This document shows, in pieces, positions 45,285 to 53,964 of a stretch of DNA of 64,000 nt. The translations under genes were made by a program, and so were the position numbers. The stretch comes from CAXOVX01 sp964213345 (lineage in GTDB: Bacteria > Pseudomonadota > Alphaproteobacteria > Rickettsiales > Midichloriaceae). The stretch spans positions 41,540-105,539 of the forward strand of contig CAXOVX010000002.1 of the NCBI GenBank assembly GCA_964213345.1. The letters are read 5' to 3'. A model generated the notes under the pieces. That model did not search any database. It was not told where the DNA came from and was given only the letters and a program-made list of their open reading frames with translations. The number at the start of each line of letters is the position of its first letter. Positions within the stretch are counted from its first letter, which is position 1.

Positions 45285-45408
45285 ATACCAACTTCCATTT
45301 TATAACGCTCACGTTGTTGTGCTGCAGGGTTTGGATTTAGCCACATAGCGCTGTCATGCTTTCTCACCACTGTGCTACTAATGCTTGTTTAAAAATGGGA
45401 CTTGGTAT
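45285..45408 (-). repeat. Repeat A copy 10 (full length)
   Basis: It starts ATACCAACTTCCATTTTATA and ends AAAAATGGGACTTGGTAT, flanked by TA on both sides. It lies between tRNA-Val and the capsid gene. Confidence 0.9.
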
Positions 45409-45484
45409 TATATGGCTCTGTCTCCCAATTACCAAACGTAACTTCACTTATTAAATTACCAACTTCAATTATTGGAGATAACAA

Positions 45485-46687
45485 ATGACTACGCAAGAAC
45501 TAAAAAATTTAACTAATACTGCACCCTATAATCATGGAAATTTGAAATCAGGATATGACCAAGGGGTAAAAGAAACTAAAACCACGCATACGTCTGAGAC
45601 AGTAATGGGTGGGCAATTTGCTACGAAAAATAATGATCAAGCACGTTACTTTCAAGCTACACCACAGCGTCCTGTGAGTGAGACAAAAGCTCTCGAAGAG
45701 AGCCTTCGTCCATTACCTTACCCACAGTGTGAGAAAAACACAGAACTTGAGTACAAAAATGCCTTCTGCCAGTACTTACGTCATGGAATAGAAAATAAGC
45801 TGTTAGAAATGGAGTGTAAAGCTCAAAATTTAGATGGGTTGGGTAGAGGGGATATTGGATACTCCATTACTGCGTCTATGATGAGGTATATTAATACTAC
45901 TTTGATGCAGATGTCGCCAATGCGTGGAATTTGCAATGTTATTGAGATTTCTACAGATGCTCTCGAACTGATAGAGGGAGATGAGAGCATTTTTACGGGA
46001 TGGTCTGAATCTGGGCTAGCTGAAGTAGAAAAGTCTAGTGAAATGCAATTCAAAAAGATTGCGATCAATGTACATGAATTATATGCTCAGCCTAAGGCCA
46101 CGCAAAAGCTTATAGATGATCCACGTATAGATATTGAAAAATGGCTTTCTGATAAACTGGTAGAAAGTTTCCACTTAAAAGAAACTGAGGCATTTATTAA
46201 TGGAGATGGCCAAGGGAAGCCACGTGGTATACTTAGCTATCAAAAAGAAATTGAAAATATTAATTCTGGTATTGATGGGCAGATTACCTCGGACAGCATA
46301 ATAAATTTATGCTGTAGTTTGAAGGAAAAATATGTGCCTAATGCTAAGTTTTTAATGAGTAGAGAGGCTCTTCAAATGATAAGAACTTTGAAGGATAAAA
46401 CTGGTCAATACCTATGGCAACCTGGTTTAAATGGTGCTACTCCAAATACCATATTTGGTTATCCAATTATAGTATCAACTCATATGCCAACTTTGGCAAA
46501 GGATGGTGTATGTATGATCTTTGGAGATTTTCAGTCAGCCTACTGCATCGTAGATAGACAGGACATAAAAATATTACGAGATCCATTCACCCAAAAGCCT
46601 TATGTAAAATTTTATACTACAAAGCGTGTGGGAGGGGCGCTTATTAAACCAGAAGCCTTAAAATTGCTAAAACTTAGCGTACAGTAG
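45485..46687 (+). CDS. HK97-type major capsid protein, GTA g5-like
   Basis: This is the major head protein of a phage-like particle. The 400-residue protein has an N-terminal scaffold-like part of about 100 residues, then the HK97 fold. Recognisable pieces are YSITASMMRYINTTLMQMSP, KKIAINVHELYAQPKATQKL, AFINGDGQGKPRGIL, AKFLMSREALQMIRTLKD and FGYPIIVSTHMPTLAKDGVC. A good ribosome-binding site (TTGGAGA) precedes ATG 45485. A clear terminator follows the stop, typical for a highly expressed capsid gene. It is apparently intact. Confidence 0.95.
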   Translation: MTTQELKNLTNTAPYNHGNLKSGYDQGVKETKTTHTSETVMGGQFATKNNDQARYFQATPQRPVSETKALEESLRPLPYPQCEKNTELEYKNAFCQYLRHGIENKLLEMECKAQNLDGLGRGDIGYSITASMMRYINTTLMQMSPMRGICNVIEISTDALELIEGDESIFTGWSESGLAEVEKSSEMQFKKIAINVHELYAQPKATQKLIDDPRIDIEKWLSDKLVESFHLKETEAFINGDGQGKPRGILSYQKEIENINSGIDGQITSDSIINLCCSLKEKYVPNAKFLMSREALQMIRTLKDKTGQYLWQPGLNGATPNTIFGYPIIVSTHMPTLAKDGVCMIFGDFQSAYCIVDRQDIKILRDPFTQKPYVKFYTTKRVGGALIKPEALKLLKLSVQ

Positions 46688-46712
46688 AAAAATTTTTATT
46701 ATATCCAAAAAC

Positions 46713-46739
46713 AAAAGGTCCGATCTATAGGCCTTTTTT
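46713..46739 (+). terminator. Intrinsic terminator after the capsid gene
   Basis: AAAAGGTC (46713-46720) pairs with GGCCTTTT (46730-46737), with one G-T pair, and is followed by more T. It lies 26 bp beyond the capsid stop and just before the next GTA gene. Confidence 0.75.
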
Positions 46740-46760
46740 AGTATTATGAGAAAAAGTACC

Positions 46761-47291
46761 ATGCTAATTCATTCTGAAAAATACACAAAAGGTCCAGCTC
46801 CAATGTCATTTACTCTAAAGGAGATAAAAGCTTTTCTAAAAATAGATTATGGTGACGAGGATGAATTGTTACATATTTTGCTAGAGGCAGCTACAGATAA
46901 ATTAGAACGATATATTGGCAAAGCTATTATAGAACAGGAGTGGACAGCCTCTTATTCTGAGATAATGGATTATTGTATTGATTTACCTGTAGTGCCTGTA
47001 CTAAGTATAGTGGGAATACAATTAACAGATGTCTGTCAATCAACGCGCGAGTTTCCTAAAGAATTGTATTTCCTAGAAGGTAATAGAGTACATTTTTCTT
47101 CAATCCCATACTGTTTTATAATGAAAATTAAGTATCGAGTGGGTATGGCTCAAGATCGTAAGATGGTTCCATCTGTAGTGAAATGTGCATTATTGGAGAT
47201 TATAGGTAATTTGTACAAAAATAGAGGATTTGGAAAAGACGCTAATTTCTCCATGTGTCAGTATGATGAGCTGAGATTTTTGAAGTTATAG
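46761..47291 (+). CDS. Head-tail connector (gp6-like), GTA g6-like
   Basis: The 176-residue product (ATG 46761; an ATG 15 bases upstream is also possible) has the gp6/phiE125-type connector start PMSFTLKEIKAFLKIDYGDE, then LLHILLEAATDKLERYIGKA and QEWTASYSEIMDYCIDLPVV, and ends with a basic region. It follows the capsid gene by 73 bp on the same strand. This position and the fold signature match the adaptor that binds under the portal. Start choice follows the usual MLxx...LxLxEaKaxL form of the family. Confidence 0.85.
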   Translation: MLIHSEKYTKGPAPMSFTLKEIKAFLKIDYGDEDELLHILLEAATDKLERYIGKAIIEQEWTASYSEIMDYCIDLPVVPVLSIVGIQLTDVCQSTREFPKELYFLEGNRVHFSSIPYCFIMKIKYRVGMAQDRKMVPSVVKCALLEIIGNLYKNRGFGKDANFSMCQYDELRFLKL

Positions 47292-47336
47292 AGGGCATAA
47301 TTTCTGTTATGGATACTACAATAAGGGAATTTGAGT

Positions 47337-47699
47337 ATGAGATGTCTATTAGATAAGTCAAGGCAACATGAAGTCGTTTTTTATAGATTTGACCGTAGGT
47401 TTGTGGTTGAAAAATTTTATGCAACAGTGGATGAGGCAGGGAGGCATAAGTTGCAGTGGCAGAGGTTAGGTGAAATATGGGGAAAGATTATAGGCACTGG
47501 CTATAAACTACAAGTGTTTAACTACAAAATTAAGAATAAAGCAAATTATCTCATTGGTACACGTTCTCAGTCTATTGATTTCCTTGTCTTTGATGTCTCT
47601 AGTATCAGATTGCGTTTGTCTAGTCGGGTGTTCTTGATAGAGGATATAGAGAACATCAGTAAACGATATGCTATACTGCATGCAAACGAAGTTATGTAA
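47337..47699 (+). CDS. Head-tail joining/stopper protein, GTA g7-like
   Basis: The 120-residue protein fits the small beta-rich head-tail joining family by size, position and the central pattern WQRLGEIWGKIIGTGYKLQV, then YLIGTRSQSIDFLVFDVSSI. ATG 47337 is preferred to a TTG two codons earlier; neither has a strong ribosome-binding site. It follows g6 by 45 bp. The family match is by eye and the synteny is the stronger argument. Repeat B begins 3 bp after its stop. Confidence 0.72.
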   Translation: MRCLLDKSRQHEVVFYRFDRRFVVEKFYATVDEAGRHKLQWQRLGEIWGKIIGTGYKLQVFNYKIKNKANYLIGTRSQSIDFLVFDVSSIRLRLSSRVFLIEDIENISKRYAILHANEVM

Positions 47700-47702
47700 T
47701 AT

Positions 47703-47817
47703 TAGACTTCTTTGAAAACTCCACTTCTGCGCCACGAATTGCTGCGTCACTCTGGTGCTCAATCTCCCATGTATGTTCTGTGCATTTCGAAGCATAAGCG
47801 AATCTTAAAAAAGTCTA
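47703..47817 (+). repeat. Repeat B copy (full length, best preserved)
   Basis: It starts AGACTTCTTTGAAAACTCCA and ends GCGAATCTTAAAAAAGTCT. The terminal AGACTT(C/T)TTT is an imperfect inverted repeat. It begins 3 bp after the g7-like stop codon. Confidence 0.85.
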
Positions 47818-47835
47818 TTGGTTGTGTACAGAGTT

Positions 47836-47863
47836 ATACCAAATTACCTATGAAACTTGGTAT
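47836..47863. repeat. Repeat A copy 11 (minimal, 28 bp: only the two inverted ends)
   Basis: ATACCAAATTACC is followed almost at once by TGAAACTTGGTAT. The whole interior of repeat A is missing, leaving just the two ends. TA flanks both sides. Confidence 0.8.
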
Positions 47864-47929
47864 TATGTGGCTGTTTTTTGTGACTATAACTTGCTGTGTA
47901 AAATTTTTCTAATGATCAGATTAGATGTT

Positions 47930-48050
47930 ATGCCAATTCTCTTTTTAAATGAGCACTAGAAGTGCAATGGTGAGGCGGTATAGATGACTATATGACTGAG
48001 CCTGAATTCTGCAACGCAACAACGTGAACGTTAAAAAGGGGAGTTGGTAT
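47930..48050 (+). repeat. Repeat A copy 12 (full length)
   Basis: It starts ATGCCAATTCTCTTTTTAAA, contains CACTAGAAGTGCAATGGTGA and CTGAATTCTGCAACGCAACA, and ends AAAAAGGGGAGTTGGTAT. It lies 35 bp upstream of the g8-like gene, so it may carry or influence that gene's promoter. Confidence 0.9.
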
Positions 48051-48085
48051 TAGGGCGTTAACCGGATGTATATGGGGTATTTTCA

Positions 48086-48511
48086 ATGAGTTTTTTACTG
48101 GCCTTACAAAAGCAGATTTTTCATCTCATCTTTTCTGATGAGATAATAACAAAAAATGTTTACGGGGTATATACGCATATCCCTGCTGCCGCAAAAATGC
48201 CGTACATATATGTGGCGGAAACTGTTTTAGTAAGCACTCGCTTAAGCTTTTGTACTAGGTATGATTGCGACTTAATCTTAAAAGTGTTTTTTGATAGCTG
48301 CAGTAATAAGGGTTGTTGTGAAGTTTTACACAGGCTTAAAGAAATTTTGGAATCTAGCAATATTGCTATCAAAGGTTGGACTTTATCACCTACCAAAGTC
48401 GTGCAGGTAAGCGTAGAGCAAAGTCAAAATGATTTGATTTGGCGTGGCGAGATGCTGGCAAAATTATGGTGTATATCTGAGAGTCCCGATTTGTCCGTTA
48501 TAGTCAAATGA
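48086..48511 (+). CDS. Tail terminator-type protein (DUF3168), GTA g8-like
   Basis: The 141-residue protein opens SFLLALQKQIFHLIFSDEII, continues NVYGVYTHIPAAAKMPYIYV and ends with LSPTKVVQVSVEQSQNDLIW and LAKLWCI. This is the beta-rich pattern of DUF3168 tail-completion proteins (RcGTA g8). An Ala/Pro-rich turn preceding a PYIYVAET strand is typical. It is separated from g7 by repeats B and A. It is intact in length. Confidence 0.85.
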   Translation: MSFLLALQKQIFHLIFSDEIITKNVYGVYTHIPAAAKMPYIYVAETVLVSTRLSFCTRYDCDLILKVFFDSCSNKGCCEVLHRLKEILESSNIAIKGWTLSPTKVVQVSVEQSQNDLIWRGEMLAKLWCISESPDLSVIVK

Positions 48512-48722
48512 AAAATGGTTATGCTTTAGAAGTAGCATCTACAGCATCAGTAAAAGGAAAGTGTTTTTTTAATATTTAGCTACTAAATTTTTTAAATTCG
48601 CCCAAGATTTCTTAATTGGATTTTAATTTGGTGAATAAGGATATAGAGATAATAGACTACATTCTGCTTTTTCTATCATTTTTCTTATATTTTGTGATTT
48701 ATGGAAGCTAGAGTTTTATCCA
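48500..48722 (-). pseudogene. C-terminal remnant of an IS630-type transposase
   Basis: The sequence matches 36465-36765 in order: AGTAGCATCTACAGCATCAG at the element end, then a degenerate coding part including the complement of TCTATCATTTTTCTTATATT and TGTGATTTATGGAAGCTAG. The acidic-motif segment is truncated at 48722, where repeat A copy 13 begins. Its left end overlaps the last codons of the g8-like gene. Confidence 0.75.
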
Positions 48723-48724
48723 TT

Positions 48725-48839
48725 ATACCAAGTCCCATTTTTAAATAAGCACTAGGAGCATAATGGAGGTAGTGATCCACATGACCGAGCCCAAATCTTG
48801 CAGAGCAACAATATGGGCGTTATGAAGGAGAATTGGTAT
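48725..48839 (+). repeat. Repeat A copy 13 (full length)
   Basis: It starts ATACCAAGTCCCATTTTTAA and ends GGAGAATTGGTAT, with TA directly outside both ends. It is inserted at the truncated edge of an IS630 remnant. Confidence 0.9.
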
Positions 48840-48942
48840 AATCCGCCCTAACTGCTCATAATTTGCTTATTACCCGTATAATAGATCATCATTACTACTA
48901 TTTTCCATTTGACTATAACAATAATTTAGGAGGTGTATGATA

Positions 48943-49350
48943 GTGCGTCAACTTCTCAATTTGCCATCTGGTGTTATTTTAGAAGTAGTCAGTGGTCAGG
49001 AAGTCCATAAACTCAAAGGAATGAAATTGATGGAGATGGAATATGAGAAAAAAATGCTTTCTGCTAGTACACTTAGTGCTAAATGGTGCACTTTGTACCC
49101 ACAAAAAGGAACTAATGGATTAAAATTAACAGTGCAAGGTCTAGATTTGCCGTTACAGGCTACTACAAAATTGCGTTACAACTCGTTTTTTGACGTATTG
49201 GATAAATTTCGCATTACACTAAATAGTGGCTGTGTTATTGAAGGAAATTTTTACGTGGTAAAATACTGTTTAATTGTGGATGAAAACAGAACGCATGAGC
49301 TGCGTGTGTCGCTATGCAGCAGTGGTAAAATCAGCTACCAAGAATTGTAA
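48943..49350 (+). CDS. Major tail protein-type subunit, GTA g9-like
   Basis: The 135-residue protein resembles TP901-1-type tail tube subunits in its central KLKGMKLMEMEYEKKMLSAS, LSAKWCTLYPQKGTNGLKLT and FRITLNSGCVIEGNFYVVKY. A near-perfect ribosome-binding site AGGAGG (48928-48933) lies 9 bases before GTG 48943 and only 3 before ATG 48937, so GTG is the more likely start. Its place after the g8-like gene supports the call. It is shorter than many tail tube proteins but not truncated at either visible end. Confidence 0.72.
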   Translation: MRQLLNLPSGVILEVVSGQEVHKLKGMKLMEMEYEKKMLSASTLSAKWCTLYPQKGTNGLKLTVQGLDLPLQATTKLRYNSFFDVLDKFRITLNSGCVIEGNFYVVKYCLIVDENRTHELRVSLCSSGKISYQEL

Positions 49351-49378
49351 AAATGTGCGAGTTTTATGGGGGGCAGGG

Positions 49379-49500
49379 GCTCCCCTCTGCTTTTGCTATG
49401 AATTGTTCGTCCTCTAGCGCTCGAATCCTCATGTATATCCACCACATTGCGGTTCATGTTCCCGTATGTTTCCTGCATTTCACCAGCGACATTATTATAA
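49379..49500 (+). repeat. Repeat B copy (diverged)
   Basis: CTCCCCTCTGCTTTTGCTAT, CTCTAGCGCTCGAATCCTCA, CACATTGCGGTTCATGTTCC and CGTATGTTTCCTGCATTTCA follow the repeat B order. It fills the space between the g9-like gene and the histidine kinase on the other strand. Confidence 0.65.
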
Positions 49501-49549
49501 GCCAAACGCCTAGGACTGGAAGATTAGGGGGCAGCGGCCCCCTTCTCTG

Positions 49550-51565
49550 TCACACCACAGCAATAACCTTAATAAAGTCCTTAGGTAGTAACCTAACGTT
49601 ATTTCTAGTACATTCTATTTCGATATTTTTATCTCTCAAAGTTGTTCCAGTACAAAGGATGGATTTGGACTGGAGGTTGTATTCTATGATGATTGCGATG
49701 CCCTTTTTAGTGAAATTTTTGAAGTGATTGTCAACGATGTAGAGCACATTACCCTTCTGTTGCTTATTATCTTGGATGAATTTTTCGAAGTCAGTTGGAG
49801 AGTAGAGACTCAGTATGTTTGATATTTTAGGATGATCTTTAAGTTTTTCCTGCCAGACTTGATGTACAGGTCTTGAGTCGTCGACGATAATGAGAGTTGT
49901 ATCTGGCTTTAGTTCTATACTAGGAAGGAACCAAGATGGGGCATCTGAGCAAGGGATAGAGATGGTAATGGTAGTTCCAGCATTTTCCTTGCTAGTGATA
50001 TCGACAGAACCTTGACAGGCTTGAATAACTCGCACAGTATAAGAGAGGCCCAAGCCTTGTCCTCCAGTTTTGTTATAAGTAGCGGCATTACCAGATTTGA
50101 TCCTATCGATTAGATGCTGAGGCATTCCATTACCATTATCGGTAACATTGATGACTGCATAACCGTTGACCTCCTCAAGTGAGACATCAATCATGACTCT
50201 TCTGCCAGTTGGTACTGCCTCGAAAGCATTTTTAAGGAGATTAGAAAAAATTCTTTCTATTTCAGATTGGCTTACTGAACAACACAACCCATAATGCTCT
50301 TTCTTAAGAGTGAAAATTACATCAGCCTCACCTTTGTGTTGTCTCTGACATATTTGAACAATTTTATTAATTATACAATAGATTACTTCTGGCTTCCTCG
50401 CGTTATAATCGATGCTTGAATAATGATCCGCTGATAAATTAGCTGCAATCGCTTCAATACTCCAAACCAAATCTTTTATATCGCTTATATCTTCTTCTGT
50501 GACTGAAGTACCATTCTCCATATTCTCAGATAACAGCTGCAGACCCCATAATGAATTTATTACATCGTGATGCACTTGATGTGAGACCTTTTGTATAGCA
50601 TGATGTTTATCCCTTTCCGATTTCCTAATTAGATACATTACACCTAAAACCAATAGGATAATCGTACCACACAGCGTCCGAATCGTAAAAATTTGCTTGT
50701 TTAATTCTTCTTTTGAAAATGCTGCCGTTAAAACGTAAAAATATTCTCCCGATGTATTTGAACGACCCAAGGTCTTTTGAATACACGTGGGATTGTCATA
50801 TTTTGTACCAAATATTACCGTAAACTCCATCACCAGCTTAGAGTCATAAGTTGCAATGGAGTCTGTATATGCAACGTTTTTATCAAACTTGGTTTGTACT
50901 TCATAAGAATTACTGTGCTTTCCATGCGAAGCTATCTCTTCAACTGGACCAGATAATCTGAGATGGATTAAATTATTGTAAATGTTGATGTTGTTTGCCA
51001 GGATATTGACAATAGTTGCGCAATTATACTCCATAAATAGATACTTCTTAGAGATACCACTATATAACATTGCAAATTTTAGCGGTATTGTGGTCCTTTC
51101 ACTTTTATAAAGAGGCACAGCAATGGGTACTCCCGGGCTACGGGTCATGTCGCGGTATGCTGGGCAGTAATCGTCTTGTAGTATGGAGAATACGTTTCTA
51201 TTAAATTTTTCGTAATACAGCCCCCCTGGGATATGACAACCGTTTGTATTAAAATCCATCCTACCACCAACATCGAACACATCCATGTTGTCCACATTAA
51301 ACTTATCGCGTAGTTCAACAGCCTGTTCCATTGTATTACCCTTCCCGCTATCTATCATCCCTGCCCACCCGATAAGGCTGTTTTTAAGAGTTTGCGTCAT
51401 CATATTATCGATATCTTCGATATTCTTTGCGACTCCTTTTGTAATTGCTTCAGATTTCTTGATAAACTGCCTTGCCATTTGCCTCTCTAAAAGTAAGCAG
51501 GCAGCAATACCAATTACGAATACACACAGAACTATTATTAATTGTTTAATTCTCAAATTTCTCAT
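49550..51565 (-). CDS. Hybrid sensor histidine kinase A with C-terminal receiver-like domain
   Basis: This is a membrane sensor kinase. An N-terminal helix (LIIVLCVFVIGIAACLLLE), a periplasmic domain of about 250 residues and a second helix (LCGTIILLVLGVMYLI, about residue 300) precede the phosphoacceptor region KVSHQVHHDVINSLWGLQLL. The ATPase domain follows (NLLKNAFEAV; NVTDNGNGMP; GGQGLGLSYTVR). The last 120 residues look like a receiver: LIIVDDSRPVHQ, LYIVDNHFKN (Asp) and LLPKDFIKV (Lys). Its catalytic half is almost identical to kinase B; the sensor domain differs. The partner regulator is not in the window. Confidence 0.92.
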   Translation of the reverse strand: MRNLRIKQLIIVLCVFVIGIAACLLLERQMARQFIKKSEAITKGVAKNIEDIDNMMTQTLKNSLIGWAGMIDSGKGNTMEQAVELRDKFNVDNMDVFDVGGRMDFNTNGCHIPGGLYYEKFNRNVFSILQDDYCPAYRDMTRSPGVPIAVPLYKSERTTIPLKFAMLYSGISKKYLFMEYNCATIVNILANNINIYNNLIHLRLSGPVEEIASHGKHSNSYEVQTKFDKNVAYTDSIATYDSKLVMEFTVIFGTKYDNPTCIQKTLGRSNTSGEYFYVLTAAFSKEELNKQIFTIRTLCGTIILLVLGVMYLIRKSERDKHHAIQKVSHQVHHDVINSLWGLQLLSENMENGTSVTEEDISDIKDLVWSIEAIAANLSADHYSSIDYNARKPEVIYCIINKIVQICQRQHKGEADVIFTLKKEHYGLCCSVSQSEIERIFSNLLKNAFEAVPTGRRVMIDVSLEEVNGYAVINVTDNGNGMPQHLIDRIKSGNAATYNKTGGQGLGLSYTVRVIQACQGSVDITSKENAGTTITISIPCSDAPSWFLPSIELKPDTTLIIVDDSRPVHQVWQEKLKDHPKISNILSLYSPTDFEKFIQDNKQQKGNVLYIVDNHFKNFTKKGIAIIIEYNLQSKSILCTGTTLRDKNIEIECTRNNVRLLPKDFIKVIAVV

Positions 51566-51701
51566 GACAGACTCCCGTAGAAAAAACGCATCACAATATA
51601 CCTATCGAATACAGGTAAATACCAAGTCTTAAATTTGTCAACAGTTTATTTGCACTGGTACGTTAAATTCGCATAACCCCCGGTGTGTTTTTTTACTAAA
51701 A

Positions 51702-51741
51702 ATAGTTACAACAAAATACCTATAGTTACAACAAAATACCT
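51702..51741. repeat. Exact 20-bp tandem duplication upstream of kinase A
   Basis: Two back-to-back copies of ATAGTTACAACAAAATACCT (51702-51721, 51722-51741) lie between kinase genes A and B, about 140-175 bp upstream of the kinase A start. Confidence 0.9.
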
Positions 51742-51857
51742 TATGCGGCGGCTATTTTTACACAGCCACTGCACACCACACACGGGCGATTTAGTCAACT
51801 TAGGCTGAGAGAGGCTATCCCGGGGTGCCTCAACCTGGGGGGATGGTTGTTATTCTA

Positions 51858-53864
51858 TCACACCACAGTAATAACCTTAATAAAGTCCTTAGGTAGTAAC
51901 CTAACGTTATTTCTAGTACATTCTATTTCGATATTTTTATCTCTCAAAGTTGTTCCAGTACAAAGGATGGATTTGGACTGGAGGTTGTATTCTATGATGA
52001 TTGCGATGCCCTTTTTAGTGAAATTTTTGAAGTGATTGTCAACGATGTAGAGCACATTACCCTTCTGTTGCTTATTATCTTGGATGAATTTTTCGAAGTC
52101 AGTTGGAGAGTAGAGACTCAGTATGTTTGATATTTTAGGATGATCTTTAAGTTTTTCCTGCCAGACTTGATGTACAGGTCTTGAGTCGTCGACGATAATG
52201 AGAGTTGTATCTGGCTTTAGTTCTATACTAGGAAGGAACCAAGATGGGGCATCTGAGCAAGGGATAGAGATGGTAATGGTAGTTCCAGCATTTTCCTTGC
52301 TAGTGATATCGACAGAACCTTGACAGGCTTGAATAACTCGCACAGTATAAGAGAGGCCCAAGCCTTGTCCTCCAGTTTTGTTATAAGTAGCGGCATTACC
52401 AGATTTGATCCTATCGATTAGATGCTGAGGCATTCCATTACCATTATCGGTAACATTGATGACTGCATAACCGTTGACCTCCTCAAGTGAGACATCAATC
52501 ATGACTCTTCTGCCAGTTGGTACTGCCTCGAAAGCATTTTTAAGGAGATTAGAAAAAATTCTTTCTATTTCAGATTGGCTTACTGAACAACACAACCCAT
52601 AATGCTCTTTCTTAAGAGTGAAAATTACATCAGCCTCACCTTTGTGTTGTCTCTGACATATTTGAACAATTTTATTAATTATACAATAGATTACTTCTGG
52701 CTTCCTCGCGTTATAATCGATGCTTGAATAATGATCCGCTGATAAATTAGCTGCAATCGCTTCAATACTCCAAACCAAATCTTTTATATCGCTTATATCT
52801 TCTTCTGTGACTGAAGTACCATTCTCCATATTCTCAGATAACAGCTGCAGACCCCATAATGAATTTATTACATCGTGATGCACTTGATGTGAGACCTTTT
52901 GTATAGCATGATGTTTATCCCTTTCCGATTTCCTAATTAGATACATTACACCTAAAACCAATAGGATAATCGTACCACACAGCGTCCGAATCGTAAAAAT
53001 TTGCTTGTTTAATTCTTCTTTTGAAAATGCTGCCGTTAAAACGTAAAAATATTCTCCCGATGTATTTGAACGACCCAAGGTCTTTTGAATACACGTTTCT
53101 TTGTGTCTATTGCCAAATGTCGTCATAAATTCCATTGCTGGTTTGGAATTATGAATAGTAACGGAGTCTGTATATACAATGTTTTTATCAAACTTAGTTT
53201 GTACCTCATAAGAATTACCGTGCTTTCTATACGAAGCTATCTCTTCAACTGGACCAGATAATCTAAGATGAATTAAATTATTGTAAATGTTGATGTTGTT
53301 TGCCAGGATATTGACAATATTCGTACGGTTATACTCCATGGTTAAATATTTCTTGGAGGTGCTATCATACAATATTGCGAATTTTAATGGTACCGCGGAC
53401 ATGCCGCTTCTAAAAAATGGCGTCACAATTGGAACTCCGGGAGCAATATCACGCCATGCGGGGCAGCAATCAGCCTGAAATATGAAAAATGTATTTCTGT
53501 TAAATTTTTCGTAATGCCGTCCGCCAGGAATATGTGTGCCATCCGTGTCAAGCTCCATTCTGCCATCAAAATCGAAAACGTCCATACAATTCACATCAAA
53601 CTCATCACGCACCTTAACAGCTTGTTCCATTGTGTCACTTTTTCCGCTGTCTATCATTTCTGACCACCCGATGATGCTATTTTTAAGAGTTTGCGTCATC
53701 ATATTATCGATATCTTCGATATTCTTTGCGACTCCTTTTGTAATTGCTTCAGATTTCTTGATAAACTGCCCTGTCATTTGACTTTCTAGAAGTAAACAGA
53801 CAGCAATACCAATTATGAATACACCCAGAACTATTATTAATTGTTTAATTCTTAAATTTCTCAT
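51858..53864 (-). CDS. Hybrid sensor histidine kinase B with C-terminal receiver-like domain
   Basis: The layout is that of kinase A: N-terminal helix, periplasmic sensor of about 250 residues, second helix, HHDVINSLWGL phosphoacceptor, NAFEAV/DNGNGMP/GQGLGLS ATPase motifs and a receiver-like tail. From CIQKTLGRSNTSGEYFYVL to the end it is identical to kinase A except for one residue (Thr for Ala three from the end), whereas the sensor domain shows many differences, including a short loop change (DDYCPAYRDMTRSPG against ADCCPAWRDIAPG). The start and leader (GGGAG or equivalent before ATG) match those of A. Duplication with later exchange is evident. Confidence 0.92.
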   Translation of the reverse strand: MRNLRIKQLIIVLGVFIIGIAVCLLLESQMTGQFIKKSEAITKGVAKNIEDIDNMMTQTLKNSIIGWSEMIDSGKSDTMEQAVKVRDEFDVNCMDVFDFDGRMELDTDGTHIPGGRHYEKFNRNTFFIFQADCCPAWRDIAPGVPIVTPFFRSGMSAVPLKFAILYDSTSKKYLTMEYNRTNIVNILANNINIYNNLIHLRLSGPVEEIASYRKHGNSYEVQTKFDKNIVYTDSVTIHNSKPAMEFMTTFGNRHKETCIQKTLGRSNTSGEYFYVLTAAFSKEELNKQIFTIRTLCGTIILLVLGVMYLIRKSERDKHHAIQKVSHQVHHDVINSLWGLQLLSENMENGTSVTEEDISDIKDLVWSIEAIAANLSADHYSSIDYNARKPEVIYCIINKIVQICQRQHKGEADVIFTLKKEHYGLCCSVSQSEIERIFSNLLKNAFEAVPTGRRVMIDVSLEEVNGYAVINVTDNGNGMPQHLIDRIKSGNAATYNKTGGQGLGLSYTVRVIQACQGSVDITSKENAGTTITISIPCSDAPSWFLPSIELKPDTTLIIVDDSRPVHQVWQEKLKDHPKISNILSLYSPTDFEKFIQDNKQQKGNVLYIVDNHFKNFTKKGIAIIIEYNLQSKSILCTGTTLRDKNIEIECTRNNVRLLPKDFIKVITVV

Positions 53865-53964
53865 GACAGACTCCCACAGAAAAAATACGTCACCATACGT
53901 CTATTAATTTATCCCTCTCTCTTTCTGATGTCTATTGTTTATTCCTCTCCCTTTCTGATTTTTT

